Below, one piece after another: positions 45,202 to 57,462 of a stretch of DNA of 64,000 bases. Below the pieces are notes generated by a model. That model was given only the letters and a program-made list of their open reading frames with translations. It was not told where the DNA came from and did not search any database. The DNA comes from Chimonanthus salicifolius. Lineage: Eukaryota > Streptophyta > Magnoliopsida > Laurales > Calycanthaceae. A program made the position numbers and the translations under genes. How positions within the stretch are numbered: position 1 is the stretch's first letter; the number at the start of each line of letters is the position of its first letter. The DNA is taken from the NCBI GenBank assembly GCA_013350335.1, contig CM023535.1:37136069-37200068 (forward strand), written 5' to 3'.

Positions 45202-47130
45202 TTCTAGAAGTAATTTTTTAGGGGCAGTGAGGACACGAATGTGGATACCAAGATCTTCATCAGATGGTATCGACCATTCTCCTTCAGATTCTTCATCATC
45301 TGAATGACATTTACATGATTGGAATTGTTTGATGAGCTGAACCTGAGGACTATTTTCTTCAATGTCAGTTGAAGAATCAGATTCATATTCTTCTTCTTCT
45401 TCTGAGGAACTTGAATCAGATTGTTCTTGTTCAGTATTTTCCTCTTCATTTTTGGTATTGATTTTTCTAAGTTTCTTTTTAGAAGGATTTTCTTTTTTAA
45501 AGCATTTACTTGAATAATGACCCTTTTTCCCGCAAGTATAACAAGTCGGAACATTTTCTTTTATATATTTCTTTTTGAAATATTTTCTAGATTTTCTTTG
45601 AATGGGATGAGGTCATCGGATTTTCTCTGTTTTTTATATCTTCCGGGTTTATATTTTCTTACCATTTTGTTTCTTCTATCCGGAGTAAATCTAGAACGCG
45701 AAGGTTTTCTCTTTGATTCAGGTGTTTGATCTAAACCAAACTGGAAACAAAAATCTCCTAATTCTTTATCTCCAGAATATTTTCTCATTTTTTCAGCTTG
45801 TTTACTGATCTTTAAATCAGTACAAAGATTCATGCCTAACTTTGTTAATTCTTTGTATAATTCCTCCGACCGTCAGCAAACTGTAATTAATAGTACCATG
45901 CATTTCTTCTCTCAAGGAGTTACGCACCTTTTCAGTAAATAAGGGTGGTAATCCTAAAATAAATCTTTCTTTCCAAATATCAGAATTACAATCATTTAGT
46001 TGGTAGACTTTTGACAAGAATACATCTCTATACCAACGAAATTCTCCTAAATTTCTACATCTCAAGCGATGTAATTGCTGTCTATTTTTCTCCTTAATCA
46101 GAGCAATTCCTCCAGTGAATTCATTGAGGATGCATAGAAGCAAGACACTAACACAATCAGATTGAGTTTCCCAATTATCAAGGATTTGACTAGTACCTGC
46201 TTCAAGCTTAACATTGGGGTCAACTAAGTGTCCTGTGGTTTTGTTTCTATAAAGGATTCTTCCAAATTCATCCATTTTGACAGCACTCTCAATTTCAAGT
46301 CTTTGAGCTCCAGTTAATCCATAATTCCACCATCCTCTTAATATTCCATTGAAAGAGGTGGTTATCATGAGAAAGATATTTCTTGGAGTATTTCCTCTGA
46401 CTTCACATGCATTACAGTATATTAACATACTGTGAACCATTTGGACAATTTGATATTCTGTTAATCCATCTAAGTTCCACTCATATAAAGAATTTCCTGA
46501 ATAGGTTAATTCTGAGGTGTAAGTGTATGGAGCTTCTTCGAGTTGTAGATCAACAGGGGTTGGTCTAGGATAATAATTCTTCGTCTCTGGCAATTTTACC
46601 TGAGGATTCCATTTCTTTAGACGATTTATTAATAAATCCTCTAAAGCAGAGACTCTTAGGATGCTAAATCCTTTTCCTCCCATATTGAGGCTTTCCATCC
46701 TATTGGATAATTCTTTTTGCATTTCGTCTGTCATTGTGAATGGTCCTTCTTGCAAAATAATTCCTTTAGGTAATTGTCTGGGAACATATACTGCATTGGC
46801 AGAGCTTTCTTCTAATTTTTCTTTTTTATCTTTATTGAATTCGGGTTTTAATTTGATTGTTCTTTCTATTCGATCTGTTTGTTCTCCAATGGTTAATAGA
46901 CATAGATTGGTCTAATTGTTTTGTTCAATTATATCTCCAATACCTACACCTATGTCTCTAACATTTGGGTCTGATTTTGATTCATAAATAGATGCATTTT
47001 TTACAGGCATGGCATAATTCTTGGTTTCTGTATTAGGGATAGAAATATCAAGTTTCTTCCAAGGTGGGTGAGATTTATCAACTTCTTTTCCTTCAGTGTC
47101 TTTCCAGGTTCTTGTTGTCTTTCCTATAAC
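45202..47130 (-). pseudogene. Viral coat-protein region with zinc knuckle, copy C
   Basis: The core is open at 46755-45817 (312 codons): GGKGFSILRVS, YEWNLDGLTEYQ, GILRGWWNYGLTG, NLGEFRWYRDVFLSKVY. A basic Arg/Lys-rich stretch follows (45833-45561, KPSRSRFTPDRRNKMVRKYK). Then comes a CCHC zinc knuckle, C-Y-T-C-x4-H-x4-C, at 45543-45502. This order, capsid core, basic arm, CCHC, is usual for caulimovirid coat proteins, which bind pregenomic RNA. Frames change near 45830, 45560 and 45204. The upstream linker (47130-46756) has a stop near 46913. Confidence 0.8.
45502..45543 (-). other. CCHC zinc-knuckle coding segment
   Basis: 14 codons giving C-x2-C-x4-H-x4-C (CYTCGKKGHYSSKC), the nucleic-acid-binding motif at the end of the coat-protein region. 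Confidence 0.85.
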
Positions 47131-48543
47131 TCTTATTTGTTCTGGGTTTTGAGTTTCTTTTTCTTTGATTTTCCCTTTTTAAAATATTCCATGAACCAGT
47201 CAAAGAAAGGTATATTTCTTTCTTCTTCCTCCATTTGGAAATACCATAATTCTCTCATCTTATCCTTTTCTTCTTTGTTAAACTTTTTAAAGAACCAATC
47301 TTTTAAAGGGTGATTTTTCAAATTTTCTCTAAGATATGGTTTATCAATTTCAAATTTTTTGACAGGTATTTCTTCTGGCTTTTGAATGCTAATCATTCTT
47401 ATGGCTCCTTGGAGAAAATCTCTCACTAGGGTTATAGGTTTTTTGTGATGAAGTTCTTTTATACACAGGGTGTTCGATTCCACTTTCTTTGTTTCTAAAA
47501 ACCTTTTGATCCATTTCTTCCTTTTCACTACTCCTTTGGTCATCATCTATTTCTTCTAATTTAAAATTTTTTCTTCTTTCCGTATAACCGGCAAAACTTC
47601 TCCTAGCTTTTTCCATTTTTCTCCTAAAATTGACTTCAACATTTCCATTTGGTAATTTAACTATACTTCGTAAATCATCTGTTATTTCATTTACTCTTGG
47701 GGTGACATCTTCTATTTGCCAATTTCCTGGGAGAACAACTTCTTCCCAACTGATGACTTTTGGGATGAACACATTATTGTTAAAGTTTGTTTCCATGAGA
47801 ACTGTAGTTTTTTCTTTATCAACCTTATCTCTATAGGCTATCATGGGAAAGACAGAGATCATAGATTTATAGAACACATGATAAACTATAGCAAAAGGTT
47901 TACTTCTTGGACTCATCTTTAATCCTTTACTTTGAAATCCAATAGTTGCACAATCAAGAACATCATCATCATGAGCATCAATTGTGATATTGGGAAAGCA
48001 GTTAAAATAAACAGGTCCATGATAGAGACTTGATTCGATCATAGCATAAAGAGAATCATCAAACTCATCATGTCTCTGATCTCGCACATAAGCACACACT
48101 GAAACATTTAATCCTAATCGAAACAGTGGTTTGATTCCTACCTGAATTAATCCTATGTGCATGTAGTTGTATTTGGTTCTGATTTGTTCAATAATTCTTC
48201 TATCAAGAACTTTAATTGTCTGTTTTCCTCCTAGAGAGAGAAACAGTTTTTTCAACAGTTTTTATGTCGTAATCATTTTGTTCTTCAAACGTGCCATTGC
48301 TATATATTTCTGTTACAGGCAAGGCTGGCAACTTCCAATTGGATATCGCTTGGTCAAAATTTTCATATATCATTTCTTCTGAATTTTTTGTTTTTTCTGA
48401 ATTTTCTTTTCTAAGCTATTATGGGTAAAACTGGTTAAAGCAGACTAATAGGATGAAGAAGACGAATTAGATTTATTAGAAGGATACTAAAATGATTTAA
48501 ACCAATTCTTAAAAAGTTTTGTTTTTCCCTTAGAATTTTCCAT
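47131..48543 (-). pseudogene. Viral movement-protein region of ORF1, copy C
   Basis: ATG at 48543. Codon 19 is TAG, the same lesion as in copy B', and a second TAG follows near 48448. A shortened A-run near 48410 and an extra base near 48243 change frame. Movement-protein core is open at 48255-47389 (288 codons) with IIEQIRTKYNYMHIGLIQVG, YVRDQRHDEFDDS and PVYFNCFPNITID. Two bases fewer than in B' near 47425 shift it again; the Lys/Glu-rich linker continues at 47546-47133 (SIQKPEEIPVKKFEIDKPYL). The 30K-superfamily assignment is by position and resemblance. Confidence 0.75.
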
Positions 48544-49206
48544 TTTTGTAACTCGTTAGAAACAAGAAGAGTTCTGTCAACGATTTACTGCCCTTGATGC
48601 CTGATCACGGCCTGAAGCGGGACTTACAACGCGAACCACACTCTTAAGAAGATAAACGAGGCACAGAAGTGGAGAATAAGAAGGAAAATAAAAACTCTAA
48701 AGAGAATTGGATAGATCAACTTGGCTAAAAAGCTTCAGATCCTGGATAATAGATTTAATTCATCTAAATCCTTTTTTTTTTAACACAGATTTAAATACGA
48801 GATAATAATTCTAATTCTTCATTCAATCTATTACAATACTCTCTGATTTGATTACATAAGCGTACTAACATAGATCTTCTAATAGTTTGAACACGGATAA
48901 CAAGATATCCTCCTATAGCTATATTTTCATCAATTTGTCTGATAGCATTTTCTAATCTTCTTAATATTCGAACATCATCATAATACCTCCTAAGCAGAGC
49001 AAGACGAATAGACATATTCTAGCAAAAGAAACAACATGATTAGATAATAACAAACTTATATTATCAAACTCATAAAAACTTTACTTACAGAAGATTGTAC
49101 AGGACTTCAAACTCTAGCACACTTAAACTTCAAACTCACACTCACACTCACACTTATATTTTTTATAATTTTCTGATCTATATCCACCAAAGGAAACCCC
49201 CAGCTC
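48544..49206 (-). other. Viral leader of copy C
   Basis: Untranslated leader between the TATA box and ORF1. It includes short CA-rich repeats (about 49134-49156), a 74-codon ORF (49015-48791), a T-run of 10 on + (48771-48780) and a 230-bp stretch before ORF1 that is also found next to ORF1 in copies A and B'. Long leaders with small ORFs are usual for caulimovirid pregenomic RNA. Confidence 0.65.
48791..49015 (-). CDS. 74-codon leader ORF of unknown function, copy C
   Basis: ATG at 49015, stop at 48791. Arg/Leu-rich and predicted helical (RRYYDDVRILRRLENAIRQI; a Cys at IREYC). No known family comes to mind. It is 192 bp below the TATA box and about 250 bp above the ORF1 ATG. It is undamaged while ORF1 and ORF2 of the same copy carry many lesions; being short, that could be chance. 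In locus A the whole segment is missing between two AGAAT repeats. It may be a small viral gene, an upstream regulatory ORF, or an insertion in the leader. Confidence 0.4.
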   Translation of the reverse strand: MSIRLALLRRYYDDVRILRRLENAIRQIDENIAIGGYLVIRVQTIRRSMLVRLCNQIREYCNRLNEELELLSRI

Positions 49207-49214
49207 CTTATATA
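49207..49214 (-). promoter_or_regulatory. Viral TATA box, copy C (TATATAAG)
   Basis: On -, CCATCTATATAAGGAGCTGG, followed about 30 bp on by the leader. The same place and context occur in copies A and B. Confidence 0.65.
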
Positions 49215-49740
49215 GATGGAGCATACAAAAAGTGCCCACTCTCATCCGACCATGAGAGGACTTAAACCAAAAGCAACAGAAAAAGGAATGGCTCCCCACA
49301 CAAGCCTCCAAACACATTTTTCAAAAGTTGATGGGCAATGGTACCTTAGGTGGAACAACTAATTGCCACATGGAATGCATACCCCCACCAAAGGTATAAA
49401 ACAAAACAACTTTATTTACAAGTGGCATCTCAAAAGGCAGCCCCTACCAACTTTATTTACAAGTGGAATCTCAAAAGGCAGCCCCTACCAACTTCATGAC
49501 AAAATATGTTCTCTGGAGAAGATCTGAGAATCTCTCTTTTTTACTAGATGCTAACTTTTCTTCCAAGTAATGATAACTAGCAACAACATCTTTTCTTCTC
49601 AGCATTTGTTGAATGAAGACATCATTTCTTCTATGCATGACACCTACAAGATATTATGTACAACCAACATTGATGGGACCACATTTCTATTCTTTTCTTT
49701 ATACTAGCCATATACCCCCACCAGAAAGAGATGAGTCCAC

Positions 49741-50839
49741 TGGACAAATTAGATAAACTGGTCAAACTGGGCAAATTGGACAAACTGAGCAAAGTGAACA
49801 AAATGGACAAACTTGACAAGCTTGACTAACTAGACGAACTGGACAAAGTGGACAAATTGGACGAATTGGAAAAAGTGGACAAACATTACAAAGTGGACGA
49901 ATGAGACGAATTGGACAAACTGGACAAACATGACGAACTGGACAAATTAGATAAACTGGACCAACTGGACCAACTTGACAAACATGACAAACTAGACAAA
50001 CTGAACAAAGTGAACAAAGTGGACAAACTAGATGAACTGTAAAAAGTGGGCAAATTTGTCAAAGTGGACAAACAGGACAAAGTGGACGAACTGTACAAAG
50101 TGGACGAACTGGAAAAACTATTCAAACTGGATGAACAGGACAAACAGGACGAACTGGACAAATTAATTAAACTGGGGAAATTGGACAAATTTGACAAACT
50201 GGACCAACTGGACAAACTGAACAAAATGGATAAATCGGACAAAGTGAAGAAACTGGACAAACAAGACAAATTAGACGAACTGGAAAAAGTGGGCAAATTT
50301 GTCAAAGTGGACAAACAGGGCAAACTGGAAAAAGTGGACTAATTGGACTAATATAACGAATTGGACAAACAGGACGAATTGGACAAATTAGATAAACTGG
50401 ACAAACTGGACCAACTTGACAAACTTAACAAACTAGACAAACTGGACAAAGTGAACAAAGAGAACAAAGTGGACAAACTAGACAAATTGGACGAACAGGA
50501 CAAAGTGGAAAAGCTGAACCAATTGGAAAAAGTGGACAAATTTGTCAAAGTGGACGAACAGGACAAAGTGGACAAATTGTACAAAGTCGACAAACTAGAA
50601 AAACTAGTCTAACTGGATGAACAGGACAAACTGGACCAACTGAACAAAGTGGACAAACTAGAAAAAGTAGTCAAACTGGAGGAACAGGACAAACTAGGCC
50701 AACTGAACAAAGCGGACAAACAAGAAAAACTAGTCAAACTCGACGAACAGGACAAACTGTACGAATTGGACAAAGTGGACAAACTGGACATAGTGGACAA
50801 AGTGGACAAATTGGATAAAGTAGACGATGTGGACAAACA
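49741..50839. repeat. 9-bp minisatellite array C (about 1.1 kb)
   Basis: TGGACAAAC-family units with the same longer phrases as array B (AAACTGGGGAAATTGGACAAATTTGAC, shortened here to its first bases; GGAAAAACTATTCAAACTGG). It begins exactly at the terminus of viral unit C and ends at GTGGACAAACATCG, where the AT-rich satellite starts. Open frames on both strands are due to the 9-bp period. Confidence 0.92.
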
Positions 50840-53800
50840 TCGTAGAAGGTTACCTATTTTTAGAAAATCTAATTTTAGAAGGCTACCAAATTTCAGAAGT
50901 TTTTTCTTTTTAAATAGTAGAAATTTGGAAATTTATTTAGATTTGGAAGACTTACTAAATTTAGAAACTTGTTGATTGTACAAATATCTATTTTCTCAAC
51001 CACTTTCTTCTATTAGGATCTTTTTAATTTTGGAAAGATACTTTATTTTAGAATATTTTAGTTTTTAAAAGCGAACTAAATTTAGAAAGTTTTAAAACTT
51101 CTGTCAATTGAAAGATTTACAATTATCTATTTATAGAAAAATTATATTTTTAGAAAGTTGTCTAATTTTATAGGTGCCTAATTTTGGATATATTCTAAGC
51201 TTAGAAGGTTTCTAATTTAAGAAATTTATCTAAACTTGGAAGGAATCTAAATATGGTGTATAATTCCAAATAAATAGAAAAATCAATTAAAATTATTGAA
51301 AAAAATTGAATTCAAATGGATTAATCTTGTCCTTCAACTTCAACTTTTCATTAATTTTGTGAAATCTAATTTTAGATGTTGTTTCTATTTTTAGAATTGA
51401 TTTTCTGTTTTTAGAAAGTTTCTACATTAAGTTATATTTCTAAGATTAGAGTTTTGATTTCTTTATTTCGATTTATTTCCATGATCTTGTAATGTCTTAT
51501 ACCATATTATTCAATTTGCATATATTTTGCATGTTCCCTATGGGTTCGACCTTGCAATACTGAAGCTATACTATTAATGCTTCGTGCAATTACGAGTACA
51601 AATTTAAAATACAATATCTTTTGTGGCACCATAACTTTTTGGTGCCGTTGTCGAAAAGCAATCAGATATATATATTTTGAAATATTGTGTTTTTAGAAAT
51701 ACTGTTGTTTTTGAAATTTTATATTTTAGGAAACTAATTAAAATTCATTGTTTCTATTTTTAGAAGATCTAATTTTAGAAGGCTACCTAAGTTTAGAGGA
51801 TTTTTCTTTGTAAATATTAGAAATTTTGGAATTTATTTAGATTTGGAAGACTTACTAAATTTAGAATCTTGTTTAGTTTAGAAATATCTATTTTCTCAGC
51901 CACTTTCTTCTTTTAGGATCTTTTTAATCTTGGAAAGATATTTTATTTTAGAATATTCTATTTTTCAAAAGAGAGCTAAATTTGGAAAGTTCTAAAACTT
52001 TTGTTAATGGAAAGATTAAAATTATCTAATTTTAGAAAAATTCTAAAATTAGAAAGTTGTCTAATTTTGGAGGTTTCTAATTTTTTATAATTTCTAATCT
52101 TATAAGGTTTCTAATTTTAGAAATTTATCTAAACTTGGAAGGACTCTAAATATGGTGTATAATTATAAATAAATAGAAAAATCAATTAAGATTATTGAAA
52201 AAAATTTAATTCGAATCGATTAATCTTGGGCTTCAAGTTCAACTTTTCATTAATTTGGTGGAATCTAATTTTAAATGTTGTTTCTATGTTTAAAAAGTTT
52301 CTAGATTAAGTTATACTTCTAATATTAAAGTTTTGATTTCTTTATTTAGATTTATTTTATGATCTTGTAATGTTATAATAATTCAATTGCATATATTTTG
52401 CATATATTTTGTATGTTCCCTGTGGGTTCGACCTCGCAATCCTGAAGATATACTATTAATGCTTCGTGCGATTATGAGTACAAATTTAAAACACAATATC
52501 TTTTGTGGCACAACAAGTTTTTGGCACCGTTGTCCGGAAAGAATTAAATATATATTTTGAAATGTTACGTTTTAAGAAATACTGCTATTTTTGAAAATTT
52601 CTATTTGTGGAAACTATTTAAAATTTGTTATTTCTATTTTAAAAAGATCTAATTTTAAAAGGCTACCTAAGTTTAGAAGTTTTTTCTTTCTTAAAAAGTA
52701 GAAATTTTGGAATTTATATAGATTTAGAAGACTTAATAAATTTTGAAACTTATTTAGTTTAGGAATATCTATTTTATCAGCCACTTTCTTCTTTTAGGAT
52801 CTTTTTAATCTTGGAAAGATACTTTTATTTAGAATATTCTATTTTCCAAATGCAACTAAAGGTGGAAAGTTTTAAAACTTCTGTCAGTGGAAAGATTTAT
52901 AATTATCTTATTTGAAAACATTCTATTTTTAGACAGTTGTCTAATTTTGGAGGTGTTTAATTTTGGATAATTTCTAATCTCAGAAGGTTTCTAATTTTAG
53001 AAATTTATCTAAACTTGGAAAGATTCTAAATATGGTGTCTAATTCTAAATAAATAGAAAAACCAATTAAGATCATTGAAAAAAATTGAATTCGAATGGAT
53101 TAATCTTGGGCTTCAACTTCAACTTTTCAATAATTTGGTGGAATCTAATTTTAGATATTGTTTCTATTTTTAGAACTGGTTTTCTATTTTAGAAAGTTTT
53201 TAGATTAATTTATAATTCTAAGATTAGAGTTTCATTTATTTATTTAGATTTATTTACATGATCTTATAATGTCTTATACCATAATATTTCAATTGCATAT
53301 ATTTTTGCATATATTTGATTGTTCCCTATGGGTTCGACCTCGCAATTCTAAAGTTATACTATTAAAGCTTCGTCCGATTACGAGTACAAATTTAGAACAC
53401 AATATCTTTTGTGGCAGAACAACTTTTTTGCACCGTTGTCGGAAACAAGTAAATATATATTTTGAAATATTTTGTTTTAGAAATACTGCTATTTTTGAAA
53501 ATTTCTATTTTAGGAAATTATTTAAAATTCGCAGTTTCTATTTTTAGAAGACGTAATTTTAGAAGGCTACCTAAGTTTAAAAGTTTTTCTTTTTAAATAG
53601 TAGAAATTTTGGAATTTATTTTGATTTGAAAGATTTACTAAATTTAGAAACTTGTTGAATTTAGAAATATCTATTTTCTCGAACCATTTTCTTCTTTTAG
53701 GATCTTTTTAATTTTGGTAAGATACTATATTTTTTAACATTCTATTTTTCAAAAACAAATTAAATTTGGAAAGTTTTAAAACTTCTATCAATGGAAAGAT

Positions 53801-56359
53801 TTACAATTATCTAATTTTAGAAAAATTCTATTTTTAGAAAGTTGTCTAATTTTGGAGGTGTCAAATTTTTGATAATTTTTAATCTTAGAAGGTTTCTAAT
53901 TTTTGAAATTTATCTAAACTTGGTAGGATTCTAAATATGGTGTATAATTCTAAATAAATAGAAAAATCAATTAAGATCATTGAAAATAATTGAATTCGAA
54001 TGGATTAATATTGGGCTTCAACTTTAACTTTTCATTAATTTGGTGGAATCTAATTTTAGATGTTTTTATTTTTAAATTGGTTTTCTATTTTTAGAAAATT
54101 TATAGATTAAGTTTTATTTCTAGGATTAGAGTTTTAATTTCTTTATTTAGATTTCTTTCCATGATCTTATAATGTCTTATACCATATTATTTCAATTGCA
54201 TATATTTTTGCATATATTTTGCATATTCTCTGTGGGTTTGACCTCGCAATATTAAAGCTATACTATTAATGCTTAGTGCGATTACGAGTACAAATTTAAA
54301 ACATAATAGCTTTTGTGGCACAACAAGTTTTTGACGCCATTGTCGGTAAACAATCAAATATATATTTTGAAATGTTGTGTTTTTAGAAATACTACTATTT
54401 TTAAAAATTTATATTCTAGGAAATATTTAAAATTCACATTTTCTGTTTTTAGAAGATCTAATTTTAGAAGGATACCTAAGTTTAAAAGTTTTTTCTTTTT
54501 ATATAGTAGAAATTTTGGAATTTATTTATATTTGGAAGACTTACTAAATTTAGAAACTTGTTGAGTTTAGAAATATGTATTTTCTCAACAACTTTCTTCT
54601 TTTAGGATATTTTTAATGTTGGAAAGATACTTAATTTTTTAACATTCTATTTTTCAAAAGCGAACTATATTTGGAAAGTTTTAAAACTTTTGTCAATGGA
54701 AAGATTTACAATTATCTAATTTTAGATAAATTCTATTTTTAGAAAGGGTTGTCTAATTTTAGATAATTTATAATCTTAGAAGGATTCTAATTTTAGAAAT
54801 TTATCTAAAATTAGAAGGATTCTAAATAAATAGAAAAATCAATTAAGATCATTGAAAAAAATTGAATTCGAATGGATTAATCTTGGGCTTCAACTTCAAC
54901 TTTTCATTAATTTGGTGGAATCCAATTTTAGATTTTTTTTTAGAATTTGTTTTCTATTTTTAAAGAATTTCTAGATTAAGTTATATTTCTAAGATTAGAG
55001 TTTTGATTTCCTTATTTAGATTTATTTCCATGATCTTGTAATGTCTTATCCCATAATATTATTTTTGCATATATTTTGCATGTTCCCTGTAGGTTCGAGC
55101 TCGCAATCCTGAAGCTATACTATTAATGCTTCGTGCGATTATGAGTACAAATTTAGAACAGATTATCGTTTGTGACAGAACAAGTTTTTTGTACCGTTGT
55201 CGAGAAACAATCAAATATATATTTTGAAATATTTTGTTTTAGAAATACTGTTATTTTTTTAAATTTCTATTTTAGGAAATTATTTAAAATTCGTTGTTTC
55301 TATTTTAAGAAGATCTAATTTTAGAAGGCTACCTAAGTTTAGAAGTTTTTTCTTTCTAAATAGTAGAAATTTTGGAATTTATTTTGATTTGGAAGACTTA
55401 CTAAATTTAGAAACTTGTTGAGTTTAGAAATATCGATTTTCTCAACCACTTTCGTCTTTTAGGATCTTTTTAATCTTGGAAAGATACTATATTTTTAACA
55501 TTATTTTTTTCAAAAGCGAATTCAATTTGAAAAGTTTTAAAAGTTCTATCAATGGAAAGATTTACAATTATCTAATTTTAGAAAAATTCTATTTCTAGAA
55601 AGTTGTCTAATTTTGAAGGTGTCAAATTTTTGATAATTTCTAATCTTAAAAGGTTTCTAATTTTTGAAATTTATCTAAACTTGATGGGATTCTAAATATG
55701 GTATCTAATTCTAAATAAATAGAAAAATCAATTAAGATCATTGAAAATAATTGAATTAGAAAGGATTAATGTTGGGCTTCAACTTCAACTTTTCATTAAT
55801 TTGGTGGAACCTAATTTTAGATGTTGTTTCTATTTTTAGAAAATTTATAGATTAAGTTTTATTTCTAAGATTAGAGTTTTAATTTCTTTATTTAGATATC
55901 TTTTCATGATCTTGTAATGTCTTATACCATATCATTTCAATTTTTGCATGTTCCCTGTGGGTTTGACCTCGCAATCGTGAAGCTATACTATTAATGTTTA
56001 GTGCGATTACGAGTACAAATTTAAAACACAATATCTTTTGTGACACAAGAAGTTTTTGGCGCCATTGTCGGTAAACAATCAAAATATATATTTTGAAATG
56101 TTGTGTTTTTGGAAATACTACTATTTTTGAAAATTTATATTTTAGGAAACTATTTAAAATTCACATTTTCTATTTTTAAAAGATCGAATTTTAGAAGGCT
56201 ACCTAAGTTTAGAAGTTTTTTCTTTTTATATAGTAGAAATTTTGAAATTTATTTATATTTGGAAGACTTACTAAATTTAGAAACTTGTTGAGTTTAGAAA
56301 TATGTATTTTCCTCAACAACTTTCTTCTTTTAGGATATTTTAATCTTGAAAAGATACTT
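50840..56359 (+). repeat. AT-rich tandem satellite, about 0.86-0.91-kb monomers, derived from an LTR/primer-site region
   Basis: At least six monomers. The anchor TTTTTGGCGCCATTGTCGG and its variants falls at about 51641, 52522, 53430, 54331, 55190 and 56057 (spacings 881, 908, 901, 859, 867). Each monomer has, in order, a TTTTAGAA-rich half (ATCTAATTTTAGAAGGCTACC), TTGGGCTTCAACTTCAACTT, ATGATCTTGTAATGTCTTAT, then TGTTCCCTGTGGGTTCGACC, GCGATTACGAGTACAAATTTA and the anchor. The last three resemble the LTR end and tRNA-Asp-type primer site (TGGCGCCGTTGCCGG) of Athila/Tat-lineage Ty3/gypsy elements. Short ORFs inside (53269, 54313, 56103) recur because the repeat recurs. The array is cut by the N gap. 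Confidence 0.88.
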
Positions 56360-56459
56360 NNNNNNNNNNNNNNNNNNNNNNNNNNNNNNNNNNNNNNNNN
56401 NNNNNNNNNNNNNNNNNNNNNNNNNNNNNNNNNNNNNNNNNNNNNNNNNNNNNNNNNNN
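56360..56459. other. Assembly gap (100 N)
   Basis: Exactly 100 N, the usual placeholder for a gap of unknown size. Everything to the right may not be truly adjacent. Confidence 0.97.
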
Positions 56460-56460
56460 T

Positions 56461-57462
56461 TTGGCAAATCCAAGTTGAAGAAAAGGATCGATACAAAACA
56501 GCATTCACAGTCCCAATGGGTCATTATGAATGGAATGTTATGCCTTTTGGATTAAATAATGCTCCTTCTGAATTCCAGAATATTATGAATGAAATATTTT
56601 CATCATATATTCAATTTTCTATTGTTTATATTGATGATATTTTGATATTCTCAGAATCAATAAACCAAATTGGAAGGATTTAGGCATTTTTAAGAAAATA
56701 ATTAAAGACAATGGTTTTGTATAATCTAAGAAGAAAATGAGTTTATTTCAACAAAAAATTAGATTTTTAGGTTTTGAAATCCAAGATAAAAGGATAACTC
56801 CTACTAATCGAGTGATCCAGTTTGCTGATAAATTCCCTGATGAAATAAAGGATAAAAATATGTTACAAAGGTTTCTTGGATGTTTAAATTATGTTGCCTT
56901 TTTCTATCAAGATCTAGCAAAAGATAGAAAACTGCTCCAAGAGAGATTAAAGAAAAAACCTATAGAATGGCCTGAGGATCATACTAGAGGTGTCCAAAAA
57001 ATTAAAGAAAGAGTTAAAAATCTTCCATGCAGATGTTTATCTAACCCTGATGCTTTTAAAATTGTTCAGACTGATGCCTCAATGTTAGGTTATGGAGGAA
57101 TTTTATTACAATTAGATGAAAATGGAAATGAATAATTAGTTAGATTCAACTCTGGTTTGTGGAATGATGCTCAAAAGAAATACTCCACAATTAAAAAGGA
57201 AGTTCTTGCTATTGTAACACGTGTTACAAAATTTCATCATGATCTTTTAAATAAAGAATTTTTAATTAGAGTTGATGCTAAATCCACCAAGGAAATTCTA
57301 GAAAAAGATGTTAAGAATCTTGCCTCCAAACAAATTTTTGCTAGATGGCAAGCTATTCTTTCAATATTTGAATTTAAAATAGAATTTGTTGAAGGAAAAT
57401 CTAATTCACTCCCTGACTTTCTTTCTAGAGAATTCCTACAGGGTAAAAGAAATGGCGAGTAG
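56461..57462 (+). pseudogene. Viral RT and RNase H region of ORF1, copy D (5' truncated)
   Basis: Begins inside the RT with WQIQVEEKDRYKTAFTVPMG, then MPFGLNNAPSEFQ and catalytic YIDD at 56627-56638. A one-base shift near 56672 and a TAA at 56722-56724 break the thumb region; it resumes open at 56737 (FLGFEIQDKRITPTNRVIQF). RNase H has TDAS near 57070, a TAA at 57133-57135, then IKKEVLAI and WQAILSIFEFKIEF, ending at TAG 57460-57462. The domain order and spacing match copy C. Confidence 0.85.

Larger units (their letters stand above)
41338..49743 (-). mobile_element. Near-complete endogenous pararetrovirus unit C (about 8.4 kb, florendovirus-like)
   Basis: Read along - from 49743: a terminus beginning just after where the primer site should be (CCAGTGGACTCATCTC), upstream region, TATA box (49214-49207), leader with a 74-codon ORF, ORF1 (48543 to 42810) with movement protein, coat protein, zinc knuckle, protease, RT and RNase H, ORF2 (42820 to 41507), primer-binding site (41467-41456), then about 115 bp that repeat the start of the unit. 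This is one genome length with a short terminal redundancy. A single large ORF1 plus an overlapping ORF2 of unknown function matches what I know of florendoviruses; a petuvirus would lack ORF2. Many lesions make it inactive. No integrase is present, as usual for this family. Confidence 0.85.

Noticed and set aside
53269..56291. Repeated ORFs of 62-92 codons in the AT-rich satellite
   Set aside because: The same frames recur with each monomer, differ by indels and end differently; they reflect the repeat, not genes.
50840..56359. CRISPR-like or clustered direct repeats
   Set aside because: Monomers are about 0.88 kb with no spacer pattern, and the DNA is plant nuclear.
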